NCBI GenBank assembly: GCA_025055215.1
Contig: JANWYO010000145.1
Span: 1-39,074 of the forward strand
DNA from: Gemmataceae bacterium
GTDB taxonomy: Bacteria > Planctomycetota > Planctomycetia > Gemmatales > Gemmataceae
Direction of reading: 5' to 3'
Length of the DNA: 39,074 nt
Part shown: positions 8,858 to 18,053 of the stretch, piece after piece
Layout of the letters: every line of letters starts with the position of its first letter
Numbering within the stretch: the stretch's first letter is position 1
The notes under the pieces: generated by a model
Database searches by the model: none
Told to the model about the DNA's origin: nothing
Seen by the model: the letters and a program-made list of their open reading frames with translations, nothing else
Program-made: the position numbers and the translations under genes

Positions 8858-8898
8858 CCCCTGCTCCCCTCGTGGAGGGGGGCAGGGGTATTGCTTTT
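8858..8898 (+). terminator. Rho-independent-type terminator of the Gly-rich gene
   Basis: A 14-bp stem (8858-8871 with 8875-8888, one G-T pair) and a GTG loop begin 36 bases after the stop at 8822. A TATTGCTTTT tail follows. It is well placed to end transcription of the giant gene. Confidence 0.75.
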
Positions 8899-9089
8899 CC
8901 GGTCGCTGCGGCTGCGTCGGTCCCGCACCTCCTCCGACCGCGATAATTGGGCCGATCGGGTCGGCGCCGGCCCCTCCTCCAAGCTCGCGTTAAGCCCGAC
9001 TTTTGATGGCGGGGTTCGAGAAAGGCACTCGCCGGGGGATCGGGCCGCGCGGTAAACTTCTCCCGGCGATCACCCAGCGAGCACAACGC

Positions 9090-10679
9090 ATGAGCGAGCC
9101 AAGAACGACCAGCTACGACGAGGTTCCCTACGACGTCAAGGCGTTCACCCAGACCCACCCGGACCGGTTGGCGACGGTGGCGACGCTCCTCGGCCTGAAG
9201 CCGCCGCCCATCGACCGCTGCCGGGTCCTGGAGCTGGGGTGTGCCCGCGGGGGCAATCTGCTGCCGATGGCGTTGGGATTGCCCCAAAGCCAGTTCGTCG
9301 GCATCGACCTGTCCCGTCGCCAGATCGCTGAGGCCCAAGCGATGGCGGAGAGGCTCCAGCTCCGCAATGTGGACTTACGCCATGCTGACCTCCTGGAGGT
9401 GGACGAGAGTTTTGGCCAATTCGACTACATCATCGCCCACGGCATCTACTCCTGGGTGCCGCCGCACGTCCAAGACCATCTGCTGACGATCTGTAGTCGC
9501 AACCTCAGCCCCGACGGGGTGGCGTTCATCAGCTACAACACGTACCCGGGTTGGCACATGCGGGGCATGATCCGCGACATGATGGTCTACCACGGTCGGC
9601 ATTACTCCGATCCGCGGGTGGCCATTGCCCAGGCCCGCGCCCTGCTCGATTTCCTGGCCCAGGCGACCCGGGCCGACCAGACAGCTTACAGCACGCTGCT
9701 GAAGGAAGAGCTGGAGGTCGTCCGGCGCAAGTCCGACCCGTACCTGATTCACGAATACCTCGAGGACATCAACGCGCCGCTGTACTTCTATCAGTTCGTG
9801 GAGCGGGCGGCTGCCAAGGGGTTGCAGTACCTGGGCGATGCTCAATTGGCGGCGATGGTGCCCGGCAATTTCGGCCCGGAGATCGCTGAAACGCTTCGCC
9901 GCATCTCGCCGGACATGATCCACATGGAGCAGTACATGGACTTCGTCCGCAACCGCATGTTTCGCCAATCACTCCTCTGCCACCAGGGGCTGAAGATTGA
10001 CTACACGGTGCAACCTGATCGACTTTGGGGGATGCACGTGCGTTCGCTGGCCCAGCCCGTGTCGCCCCGGCCGGACATCCAGTCCACCGCCCCTGAACAG
10101 TTTCGCCGGCCAGGTCCCGATGGGATGACGCTTACCAGCCGGGAGCCGATCATGAAGGCCGCCATGCTGATCCTGGCGGAAGTGCAGCCGCACACGGTCG
10201 GCTTCGAGCACCTGGCGGCCGAGGCATTGGCGCGGCTTGGCTGGCGTCTGCCGCTGGAGTCGCCGGAGGGGCGCGACGCGGCCCGGCGGCTCGCGGGCCG
10301 CCTCCTGAATTGCTACATGTCGTCGAACATCCTGGAACTGCACGTCCGCCCGTTGTGCCCCGAAGCGACTGTTCGCGAGCGTCCCGTCGGCTGGCCTTAT
10401 GCCCGCATCCAGGCGGAGCAGTCGTCGTTGGTGGCCACCCAGCGCCATGAAATGGCCCAGCTCAGCGAATTGGAGCGGCAGCTTCTCCTCCGTCTCGACG
10501 GTCAGCGCGACCACGCAACCCTTGTCGAAGAGATGTCAACTCTCGTCCTCCAGGGGAAACTCGTCATGGAACGGGACGGCGTGCGCGTCACCGAGCCGGA
10601 GCGGGTCCGAATCCTCATGAAGGAAGCCGTCGACTTTGCGTTAAGGGCCTTGGCTGCCTACGGGGTCTTGATCGCGTGA
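9090..10679 (+). CDS. SAM-dependent methyltransferase with regulatory domain
   Basis: A 529-residue protein. Residues ~15-180 are a class I SAM methyltransferase: motif I is VLELGCARGGNLLPMA, an acidic FVGIDLS loop follows, then FDYIIAHGIYSWVP. Residues ~210-300 match the methyltransferase regulatory domain commonly found behind such enzymes (TLLKEELE, YLIHEYLEDINAPLYFYQF). The C-terminal ~200 residues carry a small winged-helix-like part (QLSELERQLLLRLDG). The substrate is unknown. ATG 9090 (MSEPRTTSYDEVPY) is chosen as it starts where family members start; the frame is open 29 codons further upstream without a better ribosome site. The next gene starts 41 bases downstream on the same strand, so cotranscription is likely. 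Confidence 0.85.
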   Translation: MSEPRTTSYDEVPYDVKAFTQTHPDRLATVATLLGLKPPPIDRCRVLELGCARGGNLLPMALGLPQSQFVGIDLSRRQIAEAQAMAERLQLRNVDLRHADLLEVDESFGQFDYIIAHGIYSWVPPHVQDHLLTICSRNLSPDGVAFISYNTYPGWHMRGMIRDMMVYHGRHYSDPRVAIAQARALLDFLAQATRADQTAYSTLLKEELEVVRRKSDPYLIHEYLEDINAPLYFYQFVERAAAKGLQYLGDAQLAAMVPGNFGPEIAETLRRISPDMIHMEQYMDFVRNRMFRQSLLCHQGLKIDYTVQPDRLWGMHVRSLAQPVSPRPDIQSTAPEQFRRPGPDGMTLTSREPIMKAAMLILAEVQPHTVGFEHLAAEALARLGWRLPLESPEGRDAARRLAGRLLNCYMSSNILELHVRPLCPEATVRERPVGWPYARIQAEQSSLVATQRHEMAQLSELERQLLLRLDGQRDHATLVEEMSTLVLQGKLVMERDGVRVTEPERVRILMKEAVDFALRALAAYGVLIA

Positions 10680-10683
10680 GGTT

Positions 10684-10702
10684 CCCTGGCGCGCTGCCAG
10701 GG
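10684..10702 (+). promoter_or_regulatory. Small hairpin between methyltransferase and DUF885 genes
   Basis: CCCTGGC and GCCAGGG form a 7-bp stem with a 5-base loop 4 bases after the stop at 10679. It could attenuate read-through or stabilise the mRNA; no T-run follows. Confidence 0.3.
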
Positions 10703-10720
10703 TGTCAAAGAGGTGTGATC

Positions 10721-12478
10721 ATGCGCTATCGACTGTCGGCCATCGCGGTGGCGCTCTCGCTCGGGCCGTGGCTGACCGCGGCCGAGGACGAGTCTTCCCG
10801 CTTGACAGCGTTTTTCCGGGCCTACCTCGACGAAGAATTCCGCTTGCGGCCCTTCGAGGCCACCCAACTCGGCGATCACCGTTTTGATGACCAGCTCGAC
10901 GACCTGTCGCCCGAGGCCCAGGCTCGCTGGCTGGAACTCCAACGCCGCACCCTCCGCCAGCTACCCGAGCAAGTGAACTACCACCGGCTGCCGCGCCCCG
11001 ACCAGATCGACTTCGAGATTTTCGCGCATCACCTGCGGCGGAATATCTGGTTGGCGGAAAACACTCGGCGGTTTCAGGAAGACCCGCGGGTCTACAACGA
11101 GTACATCAGCGACAGCATCTTCCTTCTGTTGACGCAATCGACGCAGCCGAAAGCGGTCACCATCCGCAACTGCGTCGCTCGGATGGCGCGGATCCCGGCC
11201 GTGGTGGCGGCCGCTCGCGTCAACCTCCGCCAGCCGCCTCGGGTCTTCGTGGAGACCGCCCTGCGGCAGAACCGCGGGGCGATTGCCTTTTACCAGAGCG
11301 GCATTTTCGAGGTGGCCGGCGAAACCCCGCAGCTGAGCGACCTGGCCGAACCCGCGCGCCAACTCGTGCCGGTCCTCAAGGATTACCAGGAGTTCCTTGA
11401 GAAGGAGTTGCTGCCTCAGGCCACCGGCAACTGGCGATTGGGTAAGGAAAAGTTCGAGCGCAAGCTGGAACTGGAGCTGGACGCCGGGCTGACGGCGGAC
11501 GAAGTCCTCCGCGAAGCAGAGGCGGAGGCAAGCCGCGTGGAACGCGACATGTATGTCATCGCCCGCCAGCTGTGGGGCACGACCTTTCCTAAGAGGCCGT
11601 TGCCTCCCGACGACCCCGAGGGGCGCTCCGAGACCATCCGCCAAGTGCTGGCGGCCTTAGCCCGCGATCACGGGCGGGTCGAAGACCTGATTGCCGACGC
11701 TCGGGCGACGGTGGCGAACCTGAAACGCTTCATCACCCAGGCCGACATCCTGCGTCTGCCGGAACCGGATCGTTGCCGAGTCATCGAGATGCCGGAGTTC
11801 CAACGGGGCAACGCGATGGCATACCTCAACCCGGCGCCGCCGCTCGACCCGAAGGCCGAGAGCATTTACGCCATCAGTCCACCGCCTCGTGAATGGGACG
11901 CCCGCCGGGTGACCAGTTTCCTGGAAGAGTACAACCGCCACATGCTCCCCATCCTTACCATTCACGAGGCCTACCCCGGTCATTACGTTCAGCTGGAGTA
12001 TTCCAACCGGCACCCGTCGCTGATCCGTCGGGTGCTGGCATCCGGGGTCTTTGCCGAGGGATGGGCGGTGTACACCGAGCAGATGATGCTCGACCAGGGC
12101 TATGGCCGTGGCGACTTGGCCTTGCGCCTGCACCAGCTCAAGTTCTACCTGCGGGCGGTCCTCAACGCCATCCTCGACCACCACATGCACTGCACTACGA
12201 TGTCCGACGACGAGGCCTATCGCCTCCTCACCCAGCGTGGCTTCCAATCCGACGGCGAGGCCACGGCCAAAATCGTCCGCGCGAAGCAGAGTTCCTGCCA
12301 ACTATCCACCTACTTCGTGGGGCGGACGGCGTTCTATCGGTTGCGGCAACAGATGCAACGCGCCCTGGGCGACCGCTTCGACTTGGGCCGGTATCACGAG
12401 GCCGTCCTCGACCACGGGACCGTCCCGGTGAAGTACCTGCCCGAGTTGGTGGCTGATCGGCTTAAGCGGCCCCGTTGA
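10721..12478 (+). CDS. Secreted DUF885-family metallopeptidase-like protein
   Basis: A 585-residue protein. ATG 10721 follows GAGGTG by 7 bases and opens a signal peptide (MRYRLSAIAVALSLGPWLTA, then AEDES). The remainder matches the DUF885 family. It has an early FDDQLDDLSPEAQARWLE segment and the diagnostic HEAYPGH motif (His415, Glu416, His421) that resembles a zinc-binding helix, then FAEGWAVYTEQMM, which carries the expected third acidic ligand. The full-length family architecture is present with no visible damage. It is probably a periplasmic peptidase, though DUF885 substrates are mostly undefined. It is convergent with the small zincin gene; only 14 bases separate the two stops. Confidence 0.87.
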   Translation: MRYRLSAIAVALSLGPWLTAAEDESSRLTAFFRAYLDEEFRLRPFEATQLGDHRFDDQLDDLSPEAQARWLELQRRTLRQLPEQVNYHRLPRPDQIDFEIFAHHLRRNIWLAENTRRFQEDPRVYNEYISDSIFLLLTQSTQPKAVTIRNCVARMARIPAVVAAARVNLRQPPRVFVETALRQNRGAIAFYQSGIFEVAGETPQLSDLAEPARQLVPVLKDYQEFLEKELLPQATGNWRLGKEKFERKLELELDAGLTADEVLREAEAEASRVERDMYVIARQLWGTTFPKRPLPPDDPEGRSETIRQVLAALARDHGRVEDLIADARATVANLKRFITQADILRLPEPDRCRVIEMPEFQRGNAMAYLNPAPPLDPKAESIYAISPPPREWDARRVTSFLEEYNRHMLPILTIHEAYPGHYVQLEYSNRHPSLIRRVLASGVFAEGWAVYTEQMMLDQGYGRGDLALRLHQLKFYLRAVLNAILDHHMHCTTMSDDEAYRLLTQRGFQSDGEATAKIVRAKQSSCQLSTYFVGRTAFYRLRQQMQRALGDRFDLGRYHEAVLDHGTVPVKYLPELVADRLKRPR

Positions 12479-12492
12479 GCCGGCAGCGGGGC

Positions 12493-12888
12493 TCAATAGA
12501 CGCTGGTCCACCGGCGTAGGTCTTCGTCGGTGTAGCCGAAGTGGTGGGCCAGCTCGTGGATGACCGTCTTGCGGATCTGGTCGATAAGCTCGTCGCGGTC
12601 GGGGAAGTCCTCTTCGAGAGGGCGCTTATAGATGATGATGCGGTGCGGTTGGTCCAGGTCGTCCCCGCTCCCTAACGGCGGCATCGGCAGTGGGACGAAC
12701 AGGCCGTACAGCGTCTCCCCCGCGGCGATCTCCTCGTCGGTGAACCCCATTTGCCGAAGGGTGTGAACGTCCGGCTCCTCTTCCACGTCCACAACAAGAT
12801 TGTGCAGATAGGGCTGGAACTCGGCCGGCAGAGTGTCCATGACCTCCGCGACGATCCGACCGAATTTTTTCAACGACATGCGTTTCAT
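12493..12888 (-). CDS. Small zincin-like metallopeptidase family protein
   Basis: A 131-residue cytoplasmic protein of the possible-zinc-peptidase family (zincin_1 type). It carries VIHELAHHFG near its C-terminus: His111, Glu112 and His115 form HExxH, and a downstream Asp/Glu-rich tail (YTDEDLRRW) supplies the third ligand. The N-terminal segment (FGRIVAEVMDTLPAEF and VVDVEEEP) is typical of the family. ATG 12888 and ATG 12879 are both possible; neither has a strong ribosome site. The family is widespread, but its physiological substrate is unknown. It is convergent with the DUF885 gene and shares no operon. Confidence 0.87.
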   Translation of the reverse strand: MKRMSLKKFGRIVAEVMDTLPAEFQPYLHNLVVDVEEEPDVHTLRQMGFTDEEIAAGETLYGLFVPLPMPPLGSGDDLDQPHRIIIYKRPLEEDFPDRDELIDQIRKTVIHELAHHFGYTDEDLRRWTSVY

Positions 12889-13093
12889 GGTGGGACTCGA
12901 AGGCCTCGAAACCGAGCGCGAATCGATGAATCGATTTCGGATTCGACTGATTTATCGTTTAGCGCTCGCATCTACCCTGCCGCGGTACGCGCCCCAAGAA
13001 CGATCAAACGTCCCTCCACGGTCAAGAGAAAACTCTTGTAACTTCGCACTGCTTCGGGCACCCTGAGCGGTACTTCCTCGTACACGGAGTACG

Positions 13094-14308
13094 ATGATGC
13101 GTCGCCTGCTTGCCGCCTTACTGTCTTTGATAGTGCCATTGCCCGCCGCCGCCGAGTTGAAGGTCGTGGCTGACTTCCCCAATGGGTCGGCGCGGGTGGA
13201 AGCCATCGACCAGCAAACGCGCACCATCCGGGTGCTGCCCTACCCGCACCTGGATCGCGGCTGGGTGTGCTGGTGGTACTTCAAAGTGGAGGGAATCCAG
13301 CCCGGGGACACGATCAGTCTTGACGTCGGCGGCGGCGTCTGGGCCACCCCTGAGCGTGCCAGCTTCAGCACCGATAACCGCACCTGGAAGCACACGGCCC
13401 CGGGCGAACGACAGAAAGATCGCATCACCTACCGTCAACGAGTAGACGCAACCACCGCCTGGTTTGCCTGGGGGCCACCGTTCACCCTCAAGGATGCCCA
13501 GGAACTCGTCCAGCGTTGGGCCACGCAAAGTCCGCACGCCACCGCCTTCGAGCTGACCCGCAGCAAGGAGGGACGAGTCGTGCCCGGCTTGCGCGTGGCC
13601 CAGCAGGGGGTGAAGGACGAGGAGCGCCTCGGCATCTGGGTCAATGCCCGGCAACACGCCTGGGAAAGCGGCTCAAGCTGGGTCTGTAAGGGATTCATCG
13701 ACTGGCTGCTTTCTGACGAGCCGGCCGCCGAAACGCTGCGTCGGAAGGCGTCCGTCGCCATCATCCCCATCATGGACGTGGATAACGTGGAGCGCGGCGC
13801 CGGTGGCAAGAACCAGAAGCCCCACGACCACAATCGCGACTGGTCGGACGAGGCAGTTTGGCCCGAGGTGCAGGCGGCCATCAAGGAGATCACCGCCCTC
13901 AACCAGGCGGGCCGCTTCGATCTCTTCGTGGACCTCCACAACCCCGACGCCGGCAGTCGCAATCCCTTCTTCGTCGTGCCGCCGACCGAGTTGTTATCCC
14001 CCGTCCGCCGGCAAAACCTTGACAGCTTCCTGCATGCCTGCCGTGCCGAGATGACCGGCCCTCTCACGCTGTCCCCGACGTCGCGACAGCATGGGGCCAA
14101 GTACGATCCGAAGAATTGGCGTCGTATCAGCAAGAACTGGGTCTGCACCCACAGCCGCGACCACGTGGTCGCGGTCTGTCTCGAAACCTCCTGGAACACA
14201 CCGCATAGTACGACCGAAGGATACCAACGTGTCGGCCGGGAACTCGGTCGGGGGATCGAACGCTACTTCCGGGAATCCCGGCGATCCGGTGGCAAGGAAA
14301 CTCCATGA
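13094..14308 (+). CDS. Secreted M14-family zinc carboxypeptidase
   Basis: A 404-residue protein starting MMRRLLAALLSLIVPLPAAA, a signal peptide with an A-A-A cleavage region. Residues ~20-150 form a beta-sandwich-like N-terminal domain of the kind preceding cytosolic-carboxypeptidase-type M14 enzymes (VCWWYFKV, WKHTAPG). The catalytic domain shows zinc ligands His188 and Glu191 (ARQHAWES), His282 (DLHNPD) and a candidate catalytic Glu364 (CLETSWNTP). The VCGKxx-like segment has the WVCKGFIDWL form. GGAG lies 4 bases before the first ATG. It likely removes C-terminal residues from peptides outside the cytoplasm. The upstream 205 bases carry the divergent zincin start and possibly a short relic of the dispersed repeat at 12914-12933. 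Confidence 0.85.
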   Translation: MMRRLLAALLSLIVPLPAAAELKVVADFPNGSARVEAIDQQTRTIRVLPYPHLDRGWVCWWYFKVEGIQPGDTISLDVGGGVWATPERASFSTDNRTWKHTAPGERQKDRITYRQRVDATTAWFAWGPPFTLKDAQELVQRWATQSPHATAFELTRSKEGRVVPGLRVAQQGVKDEERLGIWVNARQHAWESGSSWVCKGFIDWLLSDEPAAETLRRKASVAIIPIMDVDNVERGAGGKNQKPHDHNRDWSDEAVWPEVQAAIKEITALNQAGRFDLFVDLHNPDAGSRNPFFVVPPTELLSPVRRQNLDSFLHACRAEMTGPLTLSPTSRQHGAKYDPKNWRRISKNWVCTHSRDHVVAVCLETSWNTPHSTTEGYQRVGRELGRGIERYFRESRRSGGKETP

Positions 14309-14420
14309 CGGCCGGGACAATGTGGTATTGCGGTCGGTTGCGGACCGCGGCGACTCGAACGGCCGGGGATCAGCATTTGGGATGGCGGCGCCAAGACATG
14401 TCCCAACGCCGCGAGACTTA

Positions 14421-15332
14421 GAGCTTATCCCCCAATCGTGTTGCCCGAAAACGGGGAAATCCGTGTTTAGCTGGATCCGATTTCAGGGGCCGCGGTCATA
14501 GTGACAAGGAAATGTCCCCGCATTGACGACCGGTGGCGCGTCCCCGATCGGCTTTGGCAACGCCTCGAGCCGATGTTCCCGGTACGCCAGCGGCGGCGGA
14601 AGAATCCGGGACGCAAGCCCCTGCCTTGGCCAACGGTGCTCGATGGCATCTTCTACGCGTTGGGCACCGGTTGCCAATGGGAGGCGGCTCCGCGTGAGAT
14701 CGGCTTCGGAAGCAACCTGCATCGCTATTTCCAGCAATTGGTGGGGGCGGGAATCTTTGCCCGATTCTGGCCGGCAGGCCTCGAAGAAGACGAACGGAAG
14801 GGCATCGAGTGGGAATGGCAGCGTATCGACGGGGCCATGACGAAGGTTCCGCCTGGCGGGGGGAACAACCAACCCCAATCCGACCGAGGGAGCCAAGTGT
14901 GGAACCAAGCGGTCGTTGGTTCCCGCTAGCACCGGTGTCCTGCTGGCGAGGGCCGGCAGTGGTGTCAAGGAGCATGATACGCTTGGTCGAGGAGACCCTG
15001 CAGAGCATTCCTGGGGAGCGGCCAGAAGCGACGCCGCGCACGAAGCAGCATTTCTGCCCGGATAGCGGCTACGATCATTCCGACATCTGGGAACTGATCC
15101 GCGACTGAGGCTACAAAGCCCCTATCACAGCGTGTCGGCAGGGAAGCCAGGACGGGCCGACCATCCCAAGCTAGCGTAGTCGGTGTTGGATGGTGAAGCG
15201 GATCCGTTCCGGGTTGAGCCGTTTTCGCCGGCTGCTAATCCGCTGGAGAAGAAAGCGGAGAATATCTGGCGTTGCTTCATTTTGCCTCTGCCTGGGTGAC
15301 ATTCCGGGCCGCAGGCATTGTGGGATAAGCTC
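14421..15332 (+). mobile_element. Degenerate IS5-type insertion sequence
   Basis: The ends form terminal inverted repeats. At the left, agagcttatcccccaat (14420-14436); at the right, attgtgggataagctct (15317-15333), whose reverse complement differs at one of 17 positions. The interior encodes a frameshifted DDE transposase. The flanks are TTA on the left and TCA on the right, compatible with a TNA target but not an exact duplication. At about 912 bp, the length is near that of intact small IS5-family elements, so decay is mainly by point changes and small indels. Confidence 0.85.
14501..15300 (+). pseudogene. IS5-family transposase, frameshifted and with stops
   Basis: The first frame (14501-14929) gives the usual N-terminus: DDRWRVPDRLWQRLEPMFP, LDGIFYALGTGCQWEAAPRE and the first catalytic Asp region RIDGAMTKVPPGG. 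It then leaves the family pattern. A second frame picks up LVEETLQSIPGERPEATP and PDSGYDHSDIWELIRD before a stop at 15106-15108. A third frame (from about 15190) holds the C-terminal VKRIRSGLSRFRRLLIRW motif with Arg in place of the family's usual Glu (normally VERTHSWLNRFRRLL). At least two frameshifts and a stop make it inactive. Confidence 0.87.
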
Positions 15333-15374
15333 TCAAGGGAAGACGATGGATTTTGGGTGCAGCTATCGAGTAAG

Positions 15375-15516
15375 GCTGGGTTGAGCGCTCCGGGCGGCGG
15401 TCCTACGTCGGCGCCTGCCGATTCCGCGTGTCGCGCTCACGATGGATCGTTTCACGCTCCTCACTCGCCTACCACGAGTCTCCCATTCTCACGCGAGCGG
15501 GAACCGATCAATCGCT
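15375..15516 (+). repeat. Dispersed repeat, copy C (shortened)
   Basis: It begins GGGTTGAGCGCTCCGGGCGG and ends CGCGAGCGGGAACCGATC, matching the two ends of copies A (30811-31000) and B (35552-35752, inverted) but with about 50 bases missing in the middle. It lies between the dead insertion sequence and the end of the WD40 gene. Confidence 0.6.
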
Positions 15517-15583
15517 CTCCGGGCTGCTCACCAAGGGAGGCTGCGCCTCGAGCGCGGATCAAGGGGGGCCGGTAGGGGTGCGT

Positions 15584-16486
15584 TCAGGGAGCGACCGGCG
15601 TGAGATAGCAGGCGTGGTCGTTGTGTCCAGTGACGACCGCTTTGTCGTCGGGAGTGAAGGCCACGCAATAGGCGCCGAATTTCAACTTGCGCGTTAGGAT
15701 CGGCTTGCCGTCAGCGAGGTTCCAGATGGTGAGATTGCCGGCGTAGCCACTGGTGGCCAGCATTTTGCCGTCGCGCGACAGGGCGATGCCGTACAGGTCG
15801 TCGGGGGTCGGACCCATTTTTTGAGTTTCTTTGCCGCTGGTGACGTCCCATTGGCGGACGTAGCGGTCGAAGCCGATGGAGTAGAGTCGGCTGCCGTCGG
15901 CCGAAAAGACCAGGCCGGTGACGGCGATGTCGTGGCCTTTGAGGGCGTGGAGTTCTTTGCCGGCGGCCAAGTCCCAGATTTTGATAAGGGCGTCGGCCCC
16001 GGCCGACGCCAGCCGTTTGCCATCGGGGCTAAAGGTGACGGCATACACCGAGTTGGCATGACTGCCGAGGTTCTTCAATTCTTTTCCCTCGGCGACGTCC
16101 CAAAGTCGCACCGATTTGTCGGCGGAGCCCGAGCCGGACGCCAGCGTCTTGCCATCAGGGCTGAAGGAAATGCTGTCGACGATGTCGGTATGGCCTTTGA
16201 GTTCGCGGAGCGGGGAGCCGTCGGCTGCTTTCCACAGACGGATGGTGCGGTCCGTGCTCGAGGAGGCCAGGGTCTCTCCGTCGGGGCTGAAGGTGACACA
16301 ATAGACTGGCCCGGTGTGGCCGGTCAGGGTGAGGAGGGGCCGACCCGAAGGAAACTCCCAGATTTTGACGAGGTTGTCGAAGCCGGCGGTGGCCAGGCGT
16401 TTGCCGTCCGGGCTGAAGGCGAGGTTGTAGACGAGAGCGGTGTGTCCCTTGAGTTCCGTCGGAAGATTGTCGGAGAGGTTGCGCAT
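15584..16486 (-). CDS. WD40-repeat protein (seven blades)
   Basis: A 300-residue protein made almost entirely of seven WD40 repeats of about 42 residues. Each repeat carries GH(T/D) then FSPDGKxLA(S/T) and ends IW or LW (KIWEF, RLWKA, RLWDV, KIWDL, RQWDV, TIWNL). This should close as a single seven-blade propeller for protein-protein contacts. No signal peptide, cytochrome or kinase domain is attached, although in planctomycetes such repeats often come fused to those. The start MRNLSDNLPTELKGH has a GAGGA 8 bases upstream. A complete and regular repeat set argues for a functional gene. Partners are unknown. Confidence 0.9.
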   Translation of the reverse strand: MRNLSDNLPTELKGHTALVYNLAFSPDGKRLATAGFDNLVKIWEFPSGRPLLTLTGHTGPVYCVTFSPDGETLASSSTDRTIRLWKAADGSPLRELKGHTDIVDSISFSPDGKTLASGSGSADKSVRLWDVAEGKELKNLGSHANSVYAVTFSPDGKRLASAGADALIKIWDLAAGKELHALKGHDIAVTGLVFSADGSRLYSIGFDRYVRQWDVTSGKETQKMGPTPDDLYGIALSRDGKMLATSGYAGNLTIWNLADGKPILTRKLKFGAYCVAFTPDDKAVVTGHNDHACYLTPVAP

Positions 16487-16604
16487 GCGACATCCTCGCG
16501 AGCCACGGGCGCCTGGGCGATGGCGTCAAGATCATGTCCCCGACTCCGGGGAAGCAACGGGTCTTCCAAGGATAACCGAAGGCTCCTCGCCTGTCAGCCT
16601 GATT

Positions 16605-16636
16605 TGCCGCGGTCGGCGGGGTCGCCGACCGCGGCA
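16605..16636 (-). terminator. Terminator-like hairpin after the DUF1015 gene
   Basis: A perfect 14-bp stem (16605-16618 with 16623-16636) and a 4-base loop lie 80 bases past the DUF1015 stop on the minus strand and upstream of the WD40 gene. The bases following on the minus strand (AATCAGG) are only weakly A/T-rich. Confidence 0.5.
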
Positions 16637-16715
16637 CAGCGATATAGTGCTTCCGGCCACGGCACGTGCGTCGGACCGGCCGTCGGTGGCGCCGGTGGCG
16701 AAGGATCGGGCGGGG

Positions 16716-18017
16716 TCAGTTCCCCTTCAGGGTGTTGAAGACCAGGCCGCTGAGCAGCTTGGGATAGAAGTACGTCGATTTCGGGGGCATTTTCTCCAGC
16801 TGACCGGCGATCTGTTCGACGTGGTGCATGCGGGCGGGCGGGACCAACACGGCCAGGTCGCACGCCGCCTGAGCGACGGCATCGATGACCTCGCTGAGAA
16901 GGTGGACGTAACGGTAAGACGCGGAATCCGCTCGCAGGAGGTGACCGAAGACCAGGACGTGCAGGACGGCGACAGCCAAGTCACGCCATGTGGGGCTGTG
17001 ATCGGGGGCCAACTCGGCCATGCGTTCGGGGGCCTGGAAGCGGGCGAGTTGCCATACGCCATCGGCCACCGTGCCGAAGCCCAGGACCTGTTGTGTCCCA
17101 TCTGCCTGGATCAGCTCCCCGACCTCGCGGGCCGCCTGTTCCCCTCGGCCGACGGTTTCGAGGTGAAACGCTGGCCGGAGGCAAGACGCCAGCTGCTCCG
17201 CGCTCAACCCGGGAAGGCCGCTGACCAGCCGGTGAGTCGGCAGAATAACAAGCCCGGGATCGCTCATGGAAACGAGCATCATCAAGACGAAGTTGGCAGC
17301 GGCCTCAGCGTCGCGGACCTCACCGGCTTCGCGTCGTTCGTCGAGGTAGCGAAGGGCCGTCTCGTAGCGATGATGGCCATCGGCGATGAAGATCGGCCGC
17401 GAGGCCATCAACCCGGCCACGGTGCTGATGACGTGCTGGTCGGTCACGGGCCACAGCCGGCTGACCACCCCCAGGTGGTCGGTAGCCTGGAGGGGCAAGG
17501 CCCGGCCGACAGCCTGGTCGAGGAGGGTCTGGACGCGGTTGGCGTCATCGGGGTAAAGGCCGAAGATGGGGCTGAGATTCATGCCCGTGGCGCGGAAGAG
17601 TTTCAGTCGGTCGGCTTTGGGGCCGCTGAGGGTTTCCTCATGGGGGTAGATGCGTCCCTCGCCGAAGCGTTCGAGACGGACGCGGGCGAGAAAGCCTTTG
17701 CGGGTGTGGCGCTGACCCTCAACCTCGAATTCCTGATGATAGACATAGAGGGCGCGCGCGGAGTCCTGCGTCAGGATGCCGTCGCGGAGCCAGTCGCGGA
17801 GGAAGGCGGCGGCGCGGGAGTAGCGGTTGTGGGTTTCGGTGTCGCTGGGCTCTTCCTTGTTGAGGATAAGACGGACGACGTTGTACGGGCTGCGGGCGTA
17901 CAGGGCATCTTGCAGTGAGGCGTCGATGACATCGTACGGGGGCGCGACGACCTCGCTGAGGTCGCCGACCCGGCCGAGGTCGTAGCGGAACGCGCGAAAG
18001 GCTCGGATTTCGGCCAT
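16716..18017 (-). CDS. DUF1015 family protein
   Basis: A 433-residue protein that matches DUF1015 end to end. The start is MAEIRAFRAFRYDLGRVGDL, followed by VVAPPYDVID, then SPYNVVRLIL, the central FIADGHHRYETALRY motif and a C-terminal VLVPPARMHHVEQIA with MPPKSTYFYPKLLSG. The conserved motifs suggest an enzyme, but none has been firmly assigned. ATG 18017 is chosen because it starts at the family N-terminus; the open frame upstream is not conserved-looking and runs into a GC hairpin. It is divergent from the YggS gene (148-base gap). Confidence 0.9.
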   Translation of the reverse strand: MAEIRAFRAFRYDLGRVGDLSEVVAPPYDVIDASLQDALYARSPYNVVRLILNKEEPSDTETHNRYSRAAAFLRDWLRDGILTQDSARALYVYHQEFEVEGQRHTRKGFLARVRLERFGEGRIYPHEETLSGPKADRLKLFRATGMNLSPIFGLYPDDANRVQTLLDQAVGRALPLQATDHLGVVSRLWPVTDQHVISTVAGLMASRPIFIADGHHRYETALRYLDERREAGEVRDAEAAANFVLMMLVSMSDPGLVILPTHRLVSGLPGLSAEQLASCLRPAFHLETVGRGEQAAREVGELIQADGTQQVLGFGTVADGVWQLARFQAPERMAELAPDHSPTWRDLAVAVLHVLVFGHLLRADSASYRYVHLLSEVIDAVAQAACDLAVLVPPARMHHVEQIAGQLEKMPPKSTYFYPKLLSGLVFNTLKGN

Positions 18018-18053
18018 GATTCCGTTCTCTCCCCAAGGCCGCCAACGGGGGCG

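Noticed and set aside
6630-9338. 902-residue minus-strand open frame
   Set aside because: It is the mirror of the Gly-rich repeats (Ala/Val/Asp-rich) and has no recognisable domain or ribosome site.
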